Positions 7,399-15,646 of a stretch of DNA of 28,916 nucleotides are shown piece after piece. The position numbers and the translations under genes were made by a program. The stretch is taken from assembly GCA_003241285.1 (NCBI GenBank), contig QFOT01000010.1:1-28916 (forward strand). Direction: 5' to 3'. The stretch is from Micavibrio aeruginosavorus (GTDB lineage: Bacteria; Pseudomonadota; Alphaproteobacteria; Micavibrionales; Micavibrionaceae). The notes beneath the pieces were generated by a model. It did no database searches and had not been told where the DNA came from. It saw nothing but the letters and a program-made list of their open reading frames with translations. The first letter of the stretch is position 1. The number at the start of each line of letters is the position of its first letter.

Positions 7399-8977
7399 AC
7401 CCTTTAACTGGACACAACCCCATGAAGATTTATTGGCCCATGTTTCTACAACAGGCAAATCTCACTTACGCGACTTACTGAATAATCCAGCCCGGTTTCA
7501 CGATTTAAGTTATATTTTTGAAGATATTCTTTTTGATTTTTCAAAACAGCGTATTGATAAAGAAACGATTTCGCTTTTGGGCAGACTTGCAGATGCCCGC
7601 AATCTTGAAGAATGGCGCACACGCCTGTTTGCCGGAGAAAAAATAAATACTTCCGAAGGCCGCGCCGTTCAGCACATGGCGCTTCGTACACCCGAAGACA
7701 AAGAGGTTCTAATTGCCGGGAATAATGTTGTGCCTGCCGTGCATCAGGAACTTCGCCATATGAAATCTTTTGCGCAGAAGATACGTGACGCCCACGTCAT
7801 TACCCATGTCGTCAATATCGGTATTGGCGGCTCGGATCTAGGACCGCGTTTTGTAACTGAAGCTTTACGGCCTTACCATGACGGGCCTGAAATTCGTTTT
7901 GTTTCGAATGTCGACGGGCAGGATTTAAGCAACGCGCTCGAAAGTCTTAATCCTAAAACCACTTTATTTATCATTGCCTCTAAAACTTTCACTACACAGG
8001 AAACCATGCTGAACGCCAATTCAGCAAAAACATGGTTTTTAAATCAGGGCATGAAACAGGACGACATTAAAAATCACTTTGTGGCTTTATCGACAAATGC
8101 CGAGAAAGTCAGTGACTTCGGTATCGATCCCAAAAATATCTTTAAATTTGAGGATTGGGTTGGTGGACGCTACTCAGTCTGGTCGCCGATCGGCCTTTCC
8201 GTTATGCTGGCCATCGGTCCTGAAAAATTTCAGGAATTTCTGGATGGTGCCCACGCAGCAGACATTCATTTCCAGACAATGCCGCTGGAGAAAAATATTC
8301 CAGTCCTACTTGGCATGATCGGGATATGGAATCGAAATTATTTGAATCTTAAAACTCACCTTTTTGCTCCCTATGATACGCGTCTTGCTAAATTCGCCAA
8401 ATTTATCCAGCAAATGGATATGGAATCGAATGGAAAATCCGTTGATCGCGACGGCAGGCGCGTCGATTACGAAACCGGACCGCAAGTCTATGGGGAAACA
8501 GGAACGGACAGCCAGCACTCCTATATGCAACTGGTTCATCAGGGTACGGATATCATTCCGATCGACTTCATCGCCTGCGCCAGACCGCACCATGAATTAA
8601 ATACTGCTCACCATATAGCCTTGATTTCCAACATGCAGGCGCAGTCCCGCGCCTTGGCCCGAGGCCAAACGGCAGAAGAGGCCGGAGGCGATGCATCCAG
8701 AGTGTACGAAGGCAACCGCCCCAGCACGACAATTCTGCTGCCGGAACTAACGCCGCGCGCACTTGGCACGCTAATCGCCCTTTATGAACATAAAGTTTTT
8801 GTGCAAGGCATAATCTGGAATCTCAATAGCTATGATCAGCCAGGCGTAGAGCTGGGTAAAGTTGCTGCCAATGCTTTGATAGAAGCCTATACCAGCAATA
8901 AAATTCCTGAAAACTTGGATTCTTCCACAAAAGGTCAAATGGCTTATCTTCAGCCCTTCATATATCGCCCCGGATAG
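7388..8977 (+). CDS. pgi: Glucose-6-phosphate isomerase
   Basis: Cytosolic enzyme interconverting glucose-6-phosphate and fructose-6-phosphate in glycolysis and gluconeogenesis. The 529 residues are typical. Sugar-phosphate-binding SIS signatures are NIGIGGSDLGPRFVTEAL (143-160) and IIASKTFTTQET (195-206). WVGGRYSVWSPIGLS (257-271) is PROSITE-like motif 1. The catalytic Glu is E370 in YGETGTDSQHSYMQLVHQGT, where the usual GTNGQH is GTDSQH, with H377. The catalytic Lys is K491 in QPGVELGK. The start at 7388 overlaps the upstream M16 gene by 11 bases, suggesting the gene has been drawn into the same transcript although its function is unrelated. The N-terminal 90 residues are more AT-rich than the core. 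Confidence 0.96.
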   Translation: MSSEPFNWTQPHEDLLAHVSTTGKSHLRDLLNNPARFHDLSYIFEDILFDFSKQRIDKETISLLGRLADARNLEEWRTRLFAGEKINTSEGRAVQHMALRTPEDKEVLIAGNNVVPAVHQELRHMKSFAQKIRDAHVITHVVNIGIGGSDLGPRFVTEALRPYHDGPEIRFVSNVDGQDLSNALESLNPKTTLFIIASKTFTTQETMLNANSAKTWFLNQGMKQDDIKNHFVALSTNAEKVSDFGIDPKNIFKFEDWVGGRYSVWSPIGLSVMLAIGPEKFQEFLDGAHAADIHFQTMPLEKNIPVLLGMIGIWNRNYLNLKTHLFAPYDTRLAKFAKFIQQMDMESNGKSVDRDGRRVDYETGPQVYGETGTDSQHSYMQLVHQGTDIIPIDFIACARPHHELNTAHHIALISNMQAQSRALARGQTAEEAGGDASRVYEGNRPSTTILLPELTPRALGTLIALYEHKVFVQGIIWNLNSYDQPGVELGKVAANALIEAYTSNKIPENLDSSTKGQMAYLQPFIYRPG

Positions 8978-8991
8978 GCGATAATATAAAT

Positions 8992-10437
8992 ATGGCCGAC
9001 CCAAGCAAACCATCCGATAGACTAAGCCAGCTTGAACTGGACGATGTCATCCGCAAACAGGTTACCTTTAATTTAGGCAAGCGTGGCGGTGCACGCGCCG
9101 TTTTGAAATTCAAAGATTTGTCAGGCCTATATTTCCATGGGGCCGATTTGTCGGGTGCGGATTTTACTGGGTCCAATCTAAATAAAGCCAATCTCTCAAA
9201 CGGAAAATTCAACGGAGCGGTCTTTTACAGCTGTGACTTGATTGGGGCCAATCTCAAAAACGCTTCATTTGAAAGGGCCGATCTGCGCGGCGCCGATTTG
9301 ACCGACGCCATTACTGAAAACGCCAATTTTACAAAGGCGGATACGCGTCAAGGCTCACGCGTTGAGAAAAAACTTTCTCTCAAAGAAGAAAAAGAAATAA
9401 AAGCTGCCACTGAAGCGGCGGCGGAAGAAAGAGTAATTGATTATAGTCAGGCGCAAGCCGTTACTGGCTGGGAATCCGAGTTGGATCTTTCTAAAAAGAA
9501 ACAACAATTAGCATCCGAGAGTGACTACAGTTATCAAAAAGAAAATGTAATAACTCGGGAATCAGGCTTGGTATTGGAAGGCGAGAAGTATAATACGAGA
9601 GAGAGTGATTTTGTTTTAGCTGCCCAGGATAGTACAACACGGGAATCTGACTTCGAACTGACATCAAAAGATAACGCTTTGTCTCGTTCGGCAGACCTAG
9701 ATCTTTCAAATAAGAATGAAATAAATGCACGTCAAGCTTCCATTGATTTATCAAAAGCCGATGATGTTTATTCCAGGTCAGCGAGTCTTAATCTTTCTCC
9801 GGAAGAATTATTGAACCGCGAAAGCGATTTAACTCTATCGCCAGAAGAAATCGCAGCACGCCATTCGGATCTTGATTTAAGTGCGCAAGGCGAAGCTACT
9901 TTTGATTCAAGCGGAGCAGATTTAAGCGTTTCGGAAGATGAACTTCACAAAAAACTGCGTCAACACGCGAAATGGATACAATTTGCCGGAGCGCAAGGCG
10001 AACGCCTCAATCTTGCAGGGCTGGATCTCCACTCGATCCCCAATATAGGCCAATACCCGCTGATTATGGCGATTGCCAAGGATATCAATTTCAGCGGAAT
10101 GTTATTTATGGGAGCCCAGATGCAAAGCTCTGCGTTCGACAGCAGTAATTTCAGCAAAGCCAAAATGAAAAAGGCCGACATGCGCGGCTCAAGCTTTACA
10201 AATGCGGATTTTTCCGGCGCGGATCTGACATCAGCCAATTTAGGGCCTCTTAAACTTCAAAACGGCCGTCTTTTACCAGTCGATCTTTCAGGCGCCAACT
10301 TGACCGGGGCCAATTTGTCCGGCGCACGTTTTCGGAACGCCAAACTTACCGGCGCGAATTTGACAGGCGCCCTTCTGTCAAATGCTGATTTCAAGGATGC
10401 CGATTTAACAGGCGCGATTTTACCGGAAAACTTCTGA
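8992..10437 (+). CDS. Two-domain pentapeptide-repeat protein with a central 14-15 residue repeat block
   Basis: The 481-residue protein has no signal peptide or membrane helix, so it is probably cytosolic. Pentapeptide repeats (A-D/N-L-x-x) form two right-handed beta-helix domains, at about 40-115 (for example LYFHGADLSGADFTGSNLNK) and about 355-480. Between them, after a charged helical stretch (122-150), lies a different repeat at about 159-313: around eleven units of 14-15 residues with consensus R-x-S-D-L-x-L-S followed by six or seven variable polar residues. Examples are RESDFVL, RESDLTLSPEE and RHSDLDLS. By count, 9481-9780 is about 38% GC, while a line in the N-terminal domain (9241-9300) is 53%. 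It sits 14 bases after pgi with only a weak ribosome binding site. Function unknown; the continuous helix of Qnr-type gyrase inhibitors is not seen. Confidence 0.9.
   Translation: MADPSKPSDRLSQLELDDVIRKQVTFNLGKRGGARAVLKFKDLSGLYFHGADLSGADFTGSNLNKANLSNGKFNGAVFYSCDLIGANLKNASFERADLRGADLTDAITENANFTKADTRQGSRVEKKLSLKEEKEIKAATEAAAEERVIDYSQAQAVTGWESELDLSKKKQQLASESDYSYQKENVITRESGLVLEGEKYNTRESDFVLAAQDSTTRESDFELTSKDNALSRSADLDLSNKNEINARQASIDLSKADDVYSRSASLNLSPEELLNRESDLTLSPEEIAARHSDLDLSAQGEATFDSSGADLSVSEDELHKKLRQHAKWIQFAGAQGERLNLAGLDLHSIPNIGQYPLIMAIAKDINFSGMLFMGAQMQSSAFDSSNFSKAKMKKADMRGSSFTNADFSGADLTSANLGPLKLQNGRLLPVDLSGANLTGANLSGARFRNAKLTGANLTGALLSNADFKDADLTGAILPENF
9466..9930 (+). repeat. Degenerate tandem repeat within the pentapeptide gene (about eleven 42-45 base units)
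   Basis: In-frame units encode R-[ESHQ]-S-[DAS]-[LFI]-x-L-S plus a polar tail. Successive unit starts read GWESELDL, SESDYSY, RESGLVL, RESDFVL, RESDFEL, RSADLDL, RQASIDL, RSASLNL, RESDLTL, RHSDLDL and SSGADLS. The unit length is 14 or 15 residues. The DNA copies are too diverged to be a recent slippage array, so the repeat is held at the protein level. Confidence 0.8.
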
Positions 10438-10490
10438 TTTCCGATATATTATATTGGCAGTTTTGAAGCGCGTGCCCTAATTTTACCACT

Positions 10491-12266
10491 ATGCCCGTCA
10501 GATATTTACCAGACCATCTTGTCAACCAGATTGCCGCCGGCGAAGTGATCGAACGTCCCGCCGCAGCCATCAAGGAGCTTGTCGAGAATTCCATCGATGC
10601 CGGGGCAAGCTGGATCGAGATCGATCTGCGCGAAGGCGGCAAAACCATGATCGCCATTCGCGATAACGGACATGGCATGGTTAAAGCGGATTTAGTTGCC
10701 GCCCTCGACCGTCACGCCACCTCCAAGCTGCCATCCGATGATTTACTGGCTATCCATCATTTAGGATTTCGCGGCGAAGCCCTGCCTTCCATAGCGTCGG
10801 TCAGCCGCATGAAAATCTCGACACGCAGCCGCGATACCGGCGAAGCCTGGGAAATAACTACCGAAGATGGAAATAAATCCGATCCTAGACCCGGAACGCA
10901 GGCCGAAGGCACGACGATCGAAGTACGGGATCTTTTCTACTCCACGCCCGCCCGCCTTAAATTCTTAAAAACTACGAATGCCGAATACGCAGCCGTTAAA
11001 GACTGCATCTATCGCCTCGCCCTGACACGCCCTGATATCGCTTTCCGCCTGTCCCATAACGGCAGTTCCGTTTTCCATTACCCTGTCTTGACAGAGGACG
11101 CCGTTGAACAATTCAAACAGCGCCTGAAAGATGTCATGGGCGCGGAATTTCTCGATAACTCGATTGCCCTTTCGACCGAGCGGCAAGGGGTAAAACTCAC
11201 AGGTCGGATTAGCTTGCCGACCTATAATGTCGGCACATCGCTCGATCAGTATCTTTTCGTCAATGGTCGCGCGGTGAAGGATAAATCGATGCTAAGCGCC
11301 GTACGTGTCGCTTATCGCGATGTACTGGCCCGTGATCGTTATCCCGTTGTCGCCATGTTTCTCGAGCTTTCTTCCGAGGATGTCGATGTCAATGTCCATC
11401 CCGCCAAGGCAGAAGTCCGCTATCGCGATAATGCTCTCGTGAGAGGTTTAATCATCAGCTCTATCCAGCATGCAATACATCAAAACCGACCACAAACCAG
11501 CTCCAACCTTGGCATTCAGACGTTATCTAGTTTCCAGCGGAATATGTCTTACGCCACCTCTATGCCGCCGGCTCCGTCCTACGGCAATTTGGCGGAGAAA
11601 GCGGCTTCTTTCTATCAACCTTCAATAGACATCCAGCCATCAACACGTATGGAAGCTGTTACCGAAGAGATGCCGGAAACCAATTACCCTCTCGGCTCGG
11701 CACGAGCGCAAATTCATGAGAATTATATCCTGGCGCAATCGAATGATGGCCTTATCCTGGTCGATCAGCATGCGGCGCATGAGCGGCTTGTCTATGAAAA
11801 GTTCAAAAGCCAAATGGAAGCGCGCGGCATTGAAAAACAAGGCCTGCTGACACCTGAAATTTTATCCTTCAGCGACAGCGATATCGGATTTTTGCTTGCT
11901 GAAGAAAACTCCCTGTCCAAACTTGGCGTCGACATTGAAGCCTTCGGCAGTGGTGCCATAGCCGTGCGCAGCATTCCGGCTATTTTATCAGGCCGCATCG
12001 ATATTAAATCCCTCATTGCCGATATACTGGATGAACTCAAAGACAAAGAAAGCTCCAGCCTTCTGGAAGAAAAAATCAATGCACTTCTCTCGACCATGGC
12101 TTGTCATGGGTCGGTGCGATCGGGCAGACGCTTGAATGTTATAGAGATGAATGCACTGCTCCGCCAGATGGAGGCAACCCCCTTATCATCGCAATGCAAT
12201 CATGGCCGCCCTACCTTTATTCACCTGTCCCTCAAAGACATCGAAAAACTTTTTAATCGGAGATAG
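10491..12266 (+). CDS. mutL: DNA mismatch repair protein MutL (endonuclease type)
   Basis: MutL couples mismatch recognition by MutS to strand incision. The N-terminal GHKL ATPase shows E29 and N33 in KELVENSIDAGAS, DNGHGM (58-63), RHATSKL and LGFRGEALPSI. After a variable linker (about 330-395) comes the dimerisation/endonuclease domain. This contains the metal-binding motif DQHAxxExxxxE, as D425-Q-H-A...E431...E436. Later parts of the site are ACHGSVRSGRR and CNHGRPT near 569, the latter usually CPHGRP. MutL therefore nicks DNA itself, as expected in bacteria without MutH. Length is 591 residues. No clear Shine-Dalgarno precedes the ATG, and the 53-base gap upstream is AT-rich. It is followed after three bases by a small membrane-protein gene. 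Confidence 0.97.
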   Translation: MPVRYLPDHLVNQIAAGEVIERPAAAIKELVENSIDAGASWIEIDLREGGKTMIAIRDNGHGMVKADLVAALDRHATSKLPSDDLLAIHHLGFRGEALPSIASVSRMKISTRSRDTGEAWEITTEDGNKSDPRPGTQAEGTTIEVRDLFYSTPARLKFLKTTNAEYAAVKDCIYRLALTRPDIAFRLSHNGSSVFHYPVLTEDAVEQFKQRLKDVMGAEFLDNSIALSTERQGVKLTGRISLPTYNVGTSLDQYLFVNGRAVKDKSMLSAVRVAYRDVLARDRYPVVAMFLELSSEDVDVNVHPAKAEVRYRDNALVRGLIISSIQHAIHQNRPQTSSNLGIQTLSSFQRNMSYATSMPPAPSYGNLAEKAASFYQPSIDIQPSTRMEAVTEEMPETNYPLGSARAQIHENYILAQSNDGLILVDQHAAHERLVYEKFKSQMEARGIEKQGLLTPEILSFSDSDIGFLLAEENSLSKLGVDIEAFGSGAIAVRSIPAILSGRIDIKSLIADILDELKDKESSSLLEEKINALLSTMACHGSVRSGRRLNVIEMNALLRQMEATPLSSQCNHGRPTFIHLSLKDIEKLFNRR

Positions 12267-12272
12267 ATCTTG
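12259..12272 (+). promoter_or_regulatory. Ribosome binding site that supports a TTG start
   Basis: GGAG at 12259-12262, inside the end of mutL, is seven bases upstream of TTG at 12270-12272. The first in-frame ATG lies 14 codons further on, inside the first membrane helix, so TTG is the better start. Confidence 0.6.
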
Positions 12273-12776
12273 GAAAAGAACCGGAACACCATTCTCGCTT
12301 TTTACGCCGTAATGTCGCTTGTCGTCATTTTTTGCAGTACGACAAGCTTTGACCTGCAGAACATAGGATACACCCTTATACTGGTCCAACTAATTTTCGC
12401 TTACATCGCCCGGGCGCGTTTTCCCCGCAACGAAAGTTTTGAAGAAAACCATATGACATATATTATTCGTTCGATCTGGATTTATTCCAGCATCGCCGCT
12501 ATTGCCATGACGATCATGGCCATCATTCTAGTGCAGCGGGGAAATATGGATTCTATTTACCAACTTGGCGATGTTTACCTGAATGGCGGAGAGCCTAGCG
12601 AAGATCAGATGCGGGCGGCATTTGACAACTATATCGCGGATAATAAAAACCTGATTCTAGAGCAATACCTGATCTGGCTCTTTCCCGTTCAGCTTTATCT
12701 TGTCTGGCGCATTTTCCACGGCGGCGGGCGTGCTTTCAAAAGTTATCGCGTCGCCAATCCCAAAAGATGGATTTAA
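12270..12776 (+). CDS. Small four-helix membrane protein of unknown function
   Basis: I do not recognise a characterised family. The 168-residue protein has four hydrophobic segments at about 8-23, 31-48, 66-88 and 133-149. A polar loop at about 90-130 contains the acidic stretch GGEPSEDQMRAAFDNYIADN. A short cytosolic loop FEENHMTYIIRSIWIY precedes helix three, and the tail FKSYRVANPKRWI is basic, suggesting a cytosolic C-terminus. The pattern recalls uncharacterised DUF4870/COG3671-type membrane proteins, in which a short charged loop precedes an R-x-F/I-W helix, but this is only an impression. It begins with TTG, three bases after mutL, so it is probably co-transcribed. Its stop overlaps the stop of the convergent ATP12-family gene by four bases. 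Confidence 0.75.
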   Translation: MEKNRNTILAFYAVMSLVVIFCSTTSFDLQNIGYTLILVQLIFAYIARARFPRNESFEENHMTYIIRSIWIYSSIAAIAMTIMAIILVQRGNMDSIYQLGDVYLNGGEPSEDQMRAAFDNYIADNKNLILEQYLIWLFPVQLYLVWRIFHGGGRAFKSYRVANPKRWI

Positions 12777-13468
12777 GTCAACCTTGTCAGGCACTCCGCA
12801 GCGTCGAGATTAAGGCGCAGTGATTGCCGTTTTTTTTCCTGATCCGGCGCAGCGCCATATAATTCTTCTTCATAGATTTCGGCGCGGACCATATCTTCAA
12901 CCAGCACTGCGTTAAAAATATCTTCGGCGCTTGCCTTTTTTTCAAACATAGCCAGCGCCAGAACGGGCGAGGATGTTTCGTCGACAAGGGATTCAAAAAC
13001 AATCAAATATAATTGATCCAAATTCTCGAGGTAGCTCTGTATAAAACCTGCGAATTCTTTATCCTGCTGAACCAGTTCAATCTGACCTGTTGTCTTAAGC
13101 ATGATTCCGGATTTATCTTGCGCCAGCGCGATCCATTTATCCCATTTACCAGCCTGCTTTTCTTTATATGGCTCGGTTTCAGAACGGTAGAATACAAGAT
13201 CAGTATCGATGAAAGATAATATATGGCTGATTATTTCCTCTCTGGAACGCAGACCATCCATTGCCGTCATTACCAGCTGATTAACAGGCATCAATAGTGG
13301 ATTGATAGTTTGAACCTGCCCGGCCCATTCCCGCGCTAGCAGCGGCGCAATATCTTTGGAAGCCTTTAACATTTGTCCCGCCGGCGTTTTGACCGGCTTG
13401 CCATCAAGCTCTATCAAAAATGAATCTTCAGATTGCCTGAGAGATACTTCTTTATAAAAACGTTTCAT
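12773..13468 (-). CDS. ATP12-family F1-ATPase assembly chaperone
   Basis: In mitochondria Atp12 binds the F1 alpha subunit before assembly; alphaproteobacteria carry the homologue. The 231-residue protein shows the family layout. RFYKEV opens the N-terminal domain, followed by LDGKPVKTPAGQ, then EWAGQ...INPLLMPVNQLVMTA, where the family has P-x-x-M-P and a conserved T-A-x-D. Next come DTDLVFYRSETEP and the W-D-K-W segment. The helical C-terminal domain follows, containing FESLVDETSSPVLALAMFE. There is no signal peptide, so it is cytosolic. The start overlaps the upstream AsmA-like gene by ATGA, and the stop overlaps the opposite-strand membrane-protein gene. It is the last gene of the degP-to-atp12 run. 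Confidence 0.9.
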   Translation of the reverse strand: MKRFYKEVSLRQSEDSFLIELDGKPVKTPAGQMLKASKDIAPLLAREWAGQVQTINPLLMPVNQLVMTAMDGLRSREEIISHILSFIDTDLVFYRSETEPYKEKQAGKWDKWIALAQDKSGIMLKTTGQIELVQQDKEFAGFIQSYLENLDQLYLIVFESLVDETSSPVLALAMFEKKASAEDIFNAVLVEDMVRAEIYEEELYGAAPDQEKKRQSLRLNLDAAECLTRLT

Positions 13469-14250
13469 TCACAAGTTTCCGCCAGCTCGATAAAAGGCAC
13501 CCCAAGCAAGGTTTTAATTTCAGTGAGCGCTTTTGCCGGTATATCAATTTTGCAGTCAATATTGATTTTGAAACCACCCTCACCCGGACCGCCCTGCCCC
13601 TTTGCGACAACCCTTCCGCCGGATAAAATATTGATATTCAAAGTATTACGATTAGGCGCCGCTTTGTTTGAAGTATCGACCTTACCTTCTATATTCAGTT
13701 CGCCGTATTTTCCGTCGATCTCAATCTGGTCATTAAAATAATAATAACTGCGCCCTACACTCCCTTGTTCGAGCGGCGCGGAAAAATGGATTTTCTCTTC
13801 TTTATATTGGCCATCGACAAGAAACAACGCCTTTTCACCAGGCTTGATACGGGCGCTTTCTATTTTCAGGTCGTATTTTGAATCAGCAGAAAACCGAAAA
13901 TTTTCCAGTACGAAACTTTCGATTCTGCGCTTTCCGAGAGCTAGATCAGATAGACCAAATGCAATATCTATCCGATCTGCCATAAATTCATTAGGCGAAG
14001 TACGGGACAAACCATGCAGGCCAGTGGCCTTGATTGATAACTGGGGCAGGATATTAAATTCATCTATGTTTTGTATTTTGATATTTGAATTTGTGGCATC
14101 AGAAAAAGCCTGCTCTAAGCCTTTCTTATGACTTTCGCTGGTTCCGCCGAGCGTCGACAACATCAATAAGCCGGCAACAAGAATGGCAATAAAAAAAAGC
14201 AATATCCTGATAATCCAGGTTGTTGCCAAAGACAGCCTTGAAGTACTCAT
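13465..14250 (-). CDS. AsmA-like protein with one N-terminal membrane helix
   Basis: A 261-residue protein with a single hydrophobic helix (about 11-33, IIRILLFFIAILVAGLLML) after a short basic N-terminus. The remainder is predicted beta-rich and would face the periplasm. FNILPQLSIKATGLHG followed by MADRIDIAFGLSDLALGKRR resembles the start of AsmA/DUF748-type bridge-like lipid-transfer proteins, where a 'G-L...a..i...l.l..L..g...I..f.l' pattern recurs, and IESFVLENFRF continues it. It is much shorter than AsmA (about 600 residues), so it may be a minimal relative. It lies between rluC and atp12, with ATGA overlaps on both sides. The AsmA similarity is an inference from pattern; a structure-based search would decide. 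As I recall, in related genomes this slot often holds a HAD-family hydrolase instead. Confidence 0.7.
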   Translation of the reverse strand: MSTSRLSLATTWIIRILLFFIAILVAGLLMLSTLGGTSESHKKGLEQAFSDATNSNIKIQNIDEFNILPQLSIKATGLHGLSRTSPNEFMADRIDIAFGLSDLALGKRRIESFVLENFRFSADSKYDLKIESARIKPGEKALFLVDGQYKEEKIHFSAPLEQGSVGRSYYYFNDQIEIDGKYGELNIEGKVDTSNKAAPNRNTLNINILSGGRVVAKGQGGPGEGGFKINIDCKIDIPAKALTEIKTLLGVPFIELAETCE

Positions 14251-15236
14251 TTTAATTTCCTTTCGAAGGGATCGGTTTCATAGTCCGGGGTGAAACCGAA
14301 AACGTTCCAACTCTTCGCAAGATCCTCCGGCAGCTTCGCCACGAGATCCAACAGGCTTCCATCTTTAGGATGAGAAAATCTCTTCCGAACGGCATGAAGA
14401 TGCAATCTCCCCGATATCCCCGTATCGTCGATGATCGGTGTCAGCCCGTTATATTTTTCATCGCCGATAATCGGACAACCCAGAATATCCGCCGTATGCA
14501 CACGAATCTGGTGCATGCGCCCTGTGCGCGGCCAAAACGCCATGGATGCAGCACCTTTATCCGATTTTTCTAGCAAGCGATACGATGTCCGCGAGGGCTT
14601 GCCGTTTTGATTATCGATAACGACCGCTTCCTTTCGGCGGCCTTCACCTTTAATAATCGCGCCATTGATGTCACCGCCGTCCTTATCCGGCACTGGGGAC
14701 ACCAGCGCCCAGTAAATCTTCTTGATGTCTTGAGACTCGAACATTTTACCAAGGCTTTGTGTCATCTTCAAAGACCTTGCACAAACCAGCAATCCCGATG
14801 TATCGCGGTCCAGCCGGTGAACAAGGCGCGGGCGCACGCCTTTGAGATTAATCAATGTACCGAGCATACCATCTATATGGCGCTTGATGTTCGGCCCGCC
14901 CTGCACCGGCAAGCCGTACGGCTTATTTAAAACCAGAAGTTCACCGTCGTCATAAACCGTAATCGATTTTAGAAATTCCTCGTCATTCTCTTTCGGAATA
15001 AAGGTCAGCGACGATGCATTAATGACTTTCGTTTCCACAGGCGGCACGCGTACCGTCTGGCCCGCTACTAACCTTGAATCCGTTTTGGCGCGCTTGCCAT
15101 CCACTCTTACCTGCCCCGTGCGCACCATCTTCTGCAGCAGCGCATATGGCACACGGTCCAGCGTTTTCTTCAACCAGCGATCCAGCCGTTGTCCGTCATC
15201 ATCCGCCGCCACTTCATAACTGCGTACGCCCGTCAT
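14247..15236 (-). CDS. rluC: RluC-type 23S rRNA pseudouridine synthase
   Basis: Converts specific uridines of 23S rRNA to pseudouridine; E. coli RluC acts at 955, 2504 and 2580. An N-terminal S4 RNA-binding domain (17-66, RLDRWLKKTLDRVPYALLQK) is followed by the catalytic domain. Its motif is HRLDRDTSG (140-148), with the nucleophile D143, and GRMHQIRVH lies further on. The open frame extends upstream to 15530, but those residues lie on top of crcB and are not conserved in type. The ATG at 15236 gives the family's normal N-terminus and an ATGA overlap with the crcB stop. The result is 329 residues. The exact target uridines cannot be read from sequence. Confidence 0.92.
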   Translation of the reverse strand: MTGVRSYEVAADDDGQRLDRWLKKTLDRVPYALLQKMVRTGQVRVDGKRAKTDSRLVAGQTVRVPPVETKVINASSLTFIPKENDEEFLKSITVYDDGELLVLNKPYGLPVQGGPNIKRHIDGMLGTLINLKGVRPRLVHRLDRDTSGLLVCARSLKMTQSLGKMFESQDIKKIYWALVSPVPDKDGGDINGAIIKGEGRRKEAVVIDNQNGKPSRTSYRLLEKSDKGAASMAFWPRTGRMHQIRVHTADILGCPIIGDEKYNGLTPIIDDTGISGRLHLHAVRKRFSHPKDGSLLDLVAKLPEDLAKSWNVFGFTPDYETDPFERKLK

Positions 15237-15613
15237 GATATAAAATTCCGCACCAGCGCCATGCCGCCGAGCAACGCGGCAACTGACGCTACGATTGAGG
15301 CAAACAGATAAAGTCCTGCAACCATCAGAGCGCCGCGCTGATAGAGCGTAACAAGGTCGAGCGAAAACGCCGAGAAAGTTGTAAATCCGCCCAGTATTCC
15401 AACCAGTAAGAACATTCTTACCTCTTGTGACAATTGAGTGTAATGCGCCAGAAGCCCGGCTAGCACGCCCATGACAAAGCAGCCAAGAATATTGACGATA
15501 AGTGTTCCCCACGGAAAATCCGGCCCCCATAACAAAAGCGACAATTTTCCGACCAGATAACGGGCGACTGAACCAATAGCGCCACCGAGGGCTACGAGAA
15601 GAATGATTTTCAT
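15233..15613 (-). CDS. crcB: Fluoride channel CrcB/Fluc
   Basis: Small dual-topology inner-membrane channel that exports fluoride. The 126 residues form four helices with family signatures GGAIGSVARY (10-19), WGTLIVNILGCFVMG (35-49) and GILGGFTTFSAFS (73-85). The last carries the Phe-box and the TTFS sodium-site segment. It sits between rarA (33 bases upstream) and rluC (4-base overlap). I saw no fluoride (crcB) riboswitch in the short upstream gap, so it is probably expressed as part of the degP-rarA unit. Confidence 0.94.
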   Translation of the reverse strand: MKIILLVALGGAIGSVARYLVGKLSLLLWGPDFPWGTLIVNILGCFVMGVLAGLLAHYTQLSQEVRMFLLVGILGGFTTFSAFSLDLVTLYQRGALMVAGLYLFASIVASVAALLGGMALVRNFIS

Positions 15614-15646
15614 GGCTGTGAATTTACATCAGAAAGCGGCTAAAAT

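Noticed and set aside
8992..10437. Possible Qnr-like gyrase-protecting pentapeptide protein
   Set aside because: Qnr proteins have one continuous helix of about 200 residues. Here two separate short helices flank a different repeat, so resistance-type function is not supported.
15237..15530. Upstream extension of the rluC frame giving a 427-residue protein
   Set aside because: The extra 98 residues lie on top of crcB in another frame, show no domain character, and the ATG at 15236 gives the normal S4-domain start with an ATGA overlap.
15614..15646. Fluoride riboswitch before crcB
   Set aside because: The gap is only 33 bases, too short for the motif, and crcB is embedded in a multi-gene transcript.
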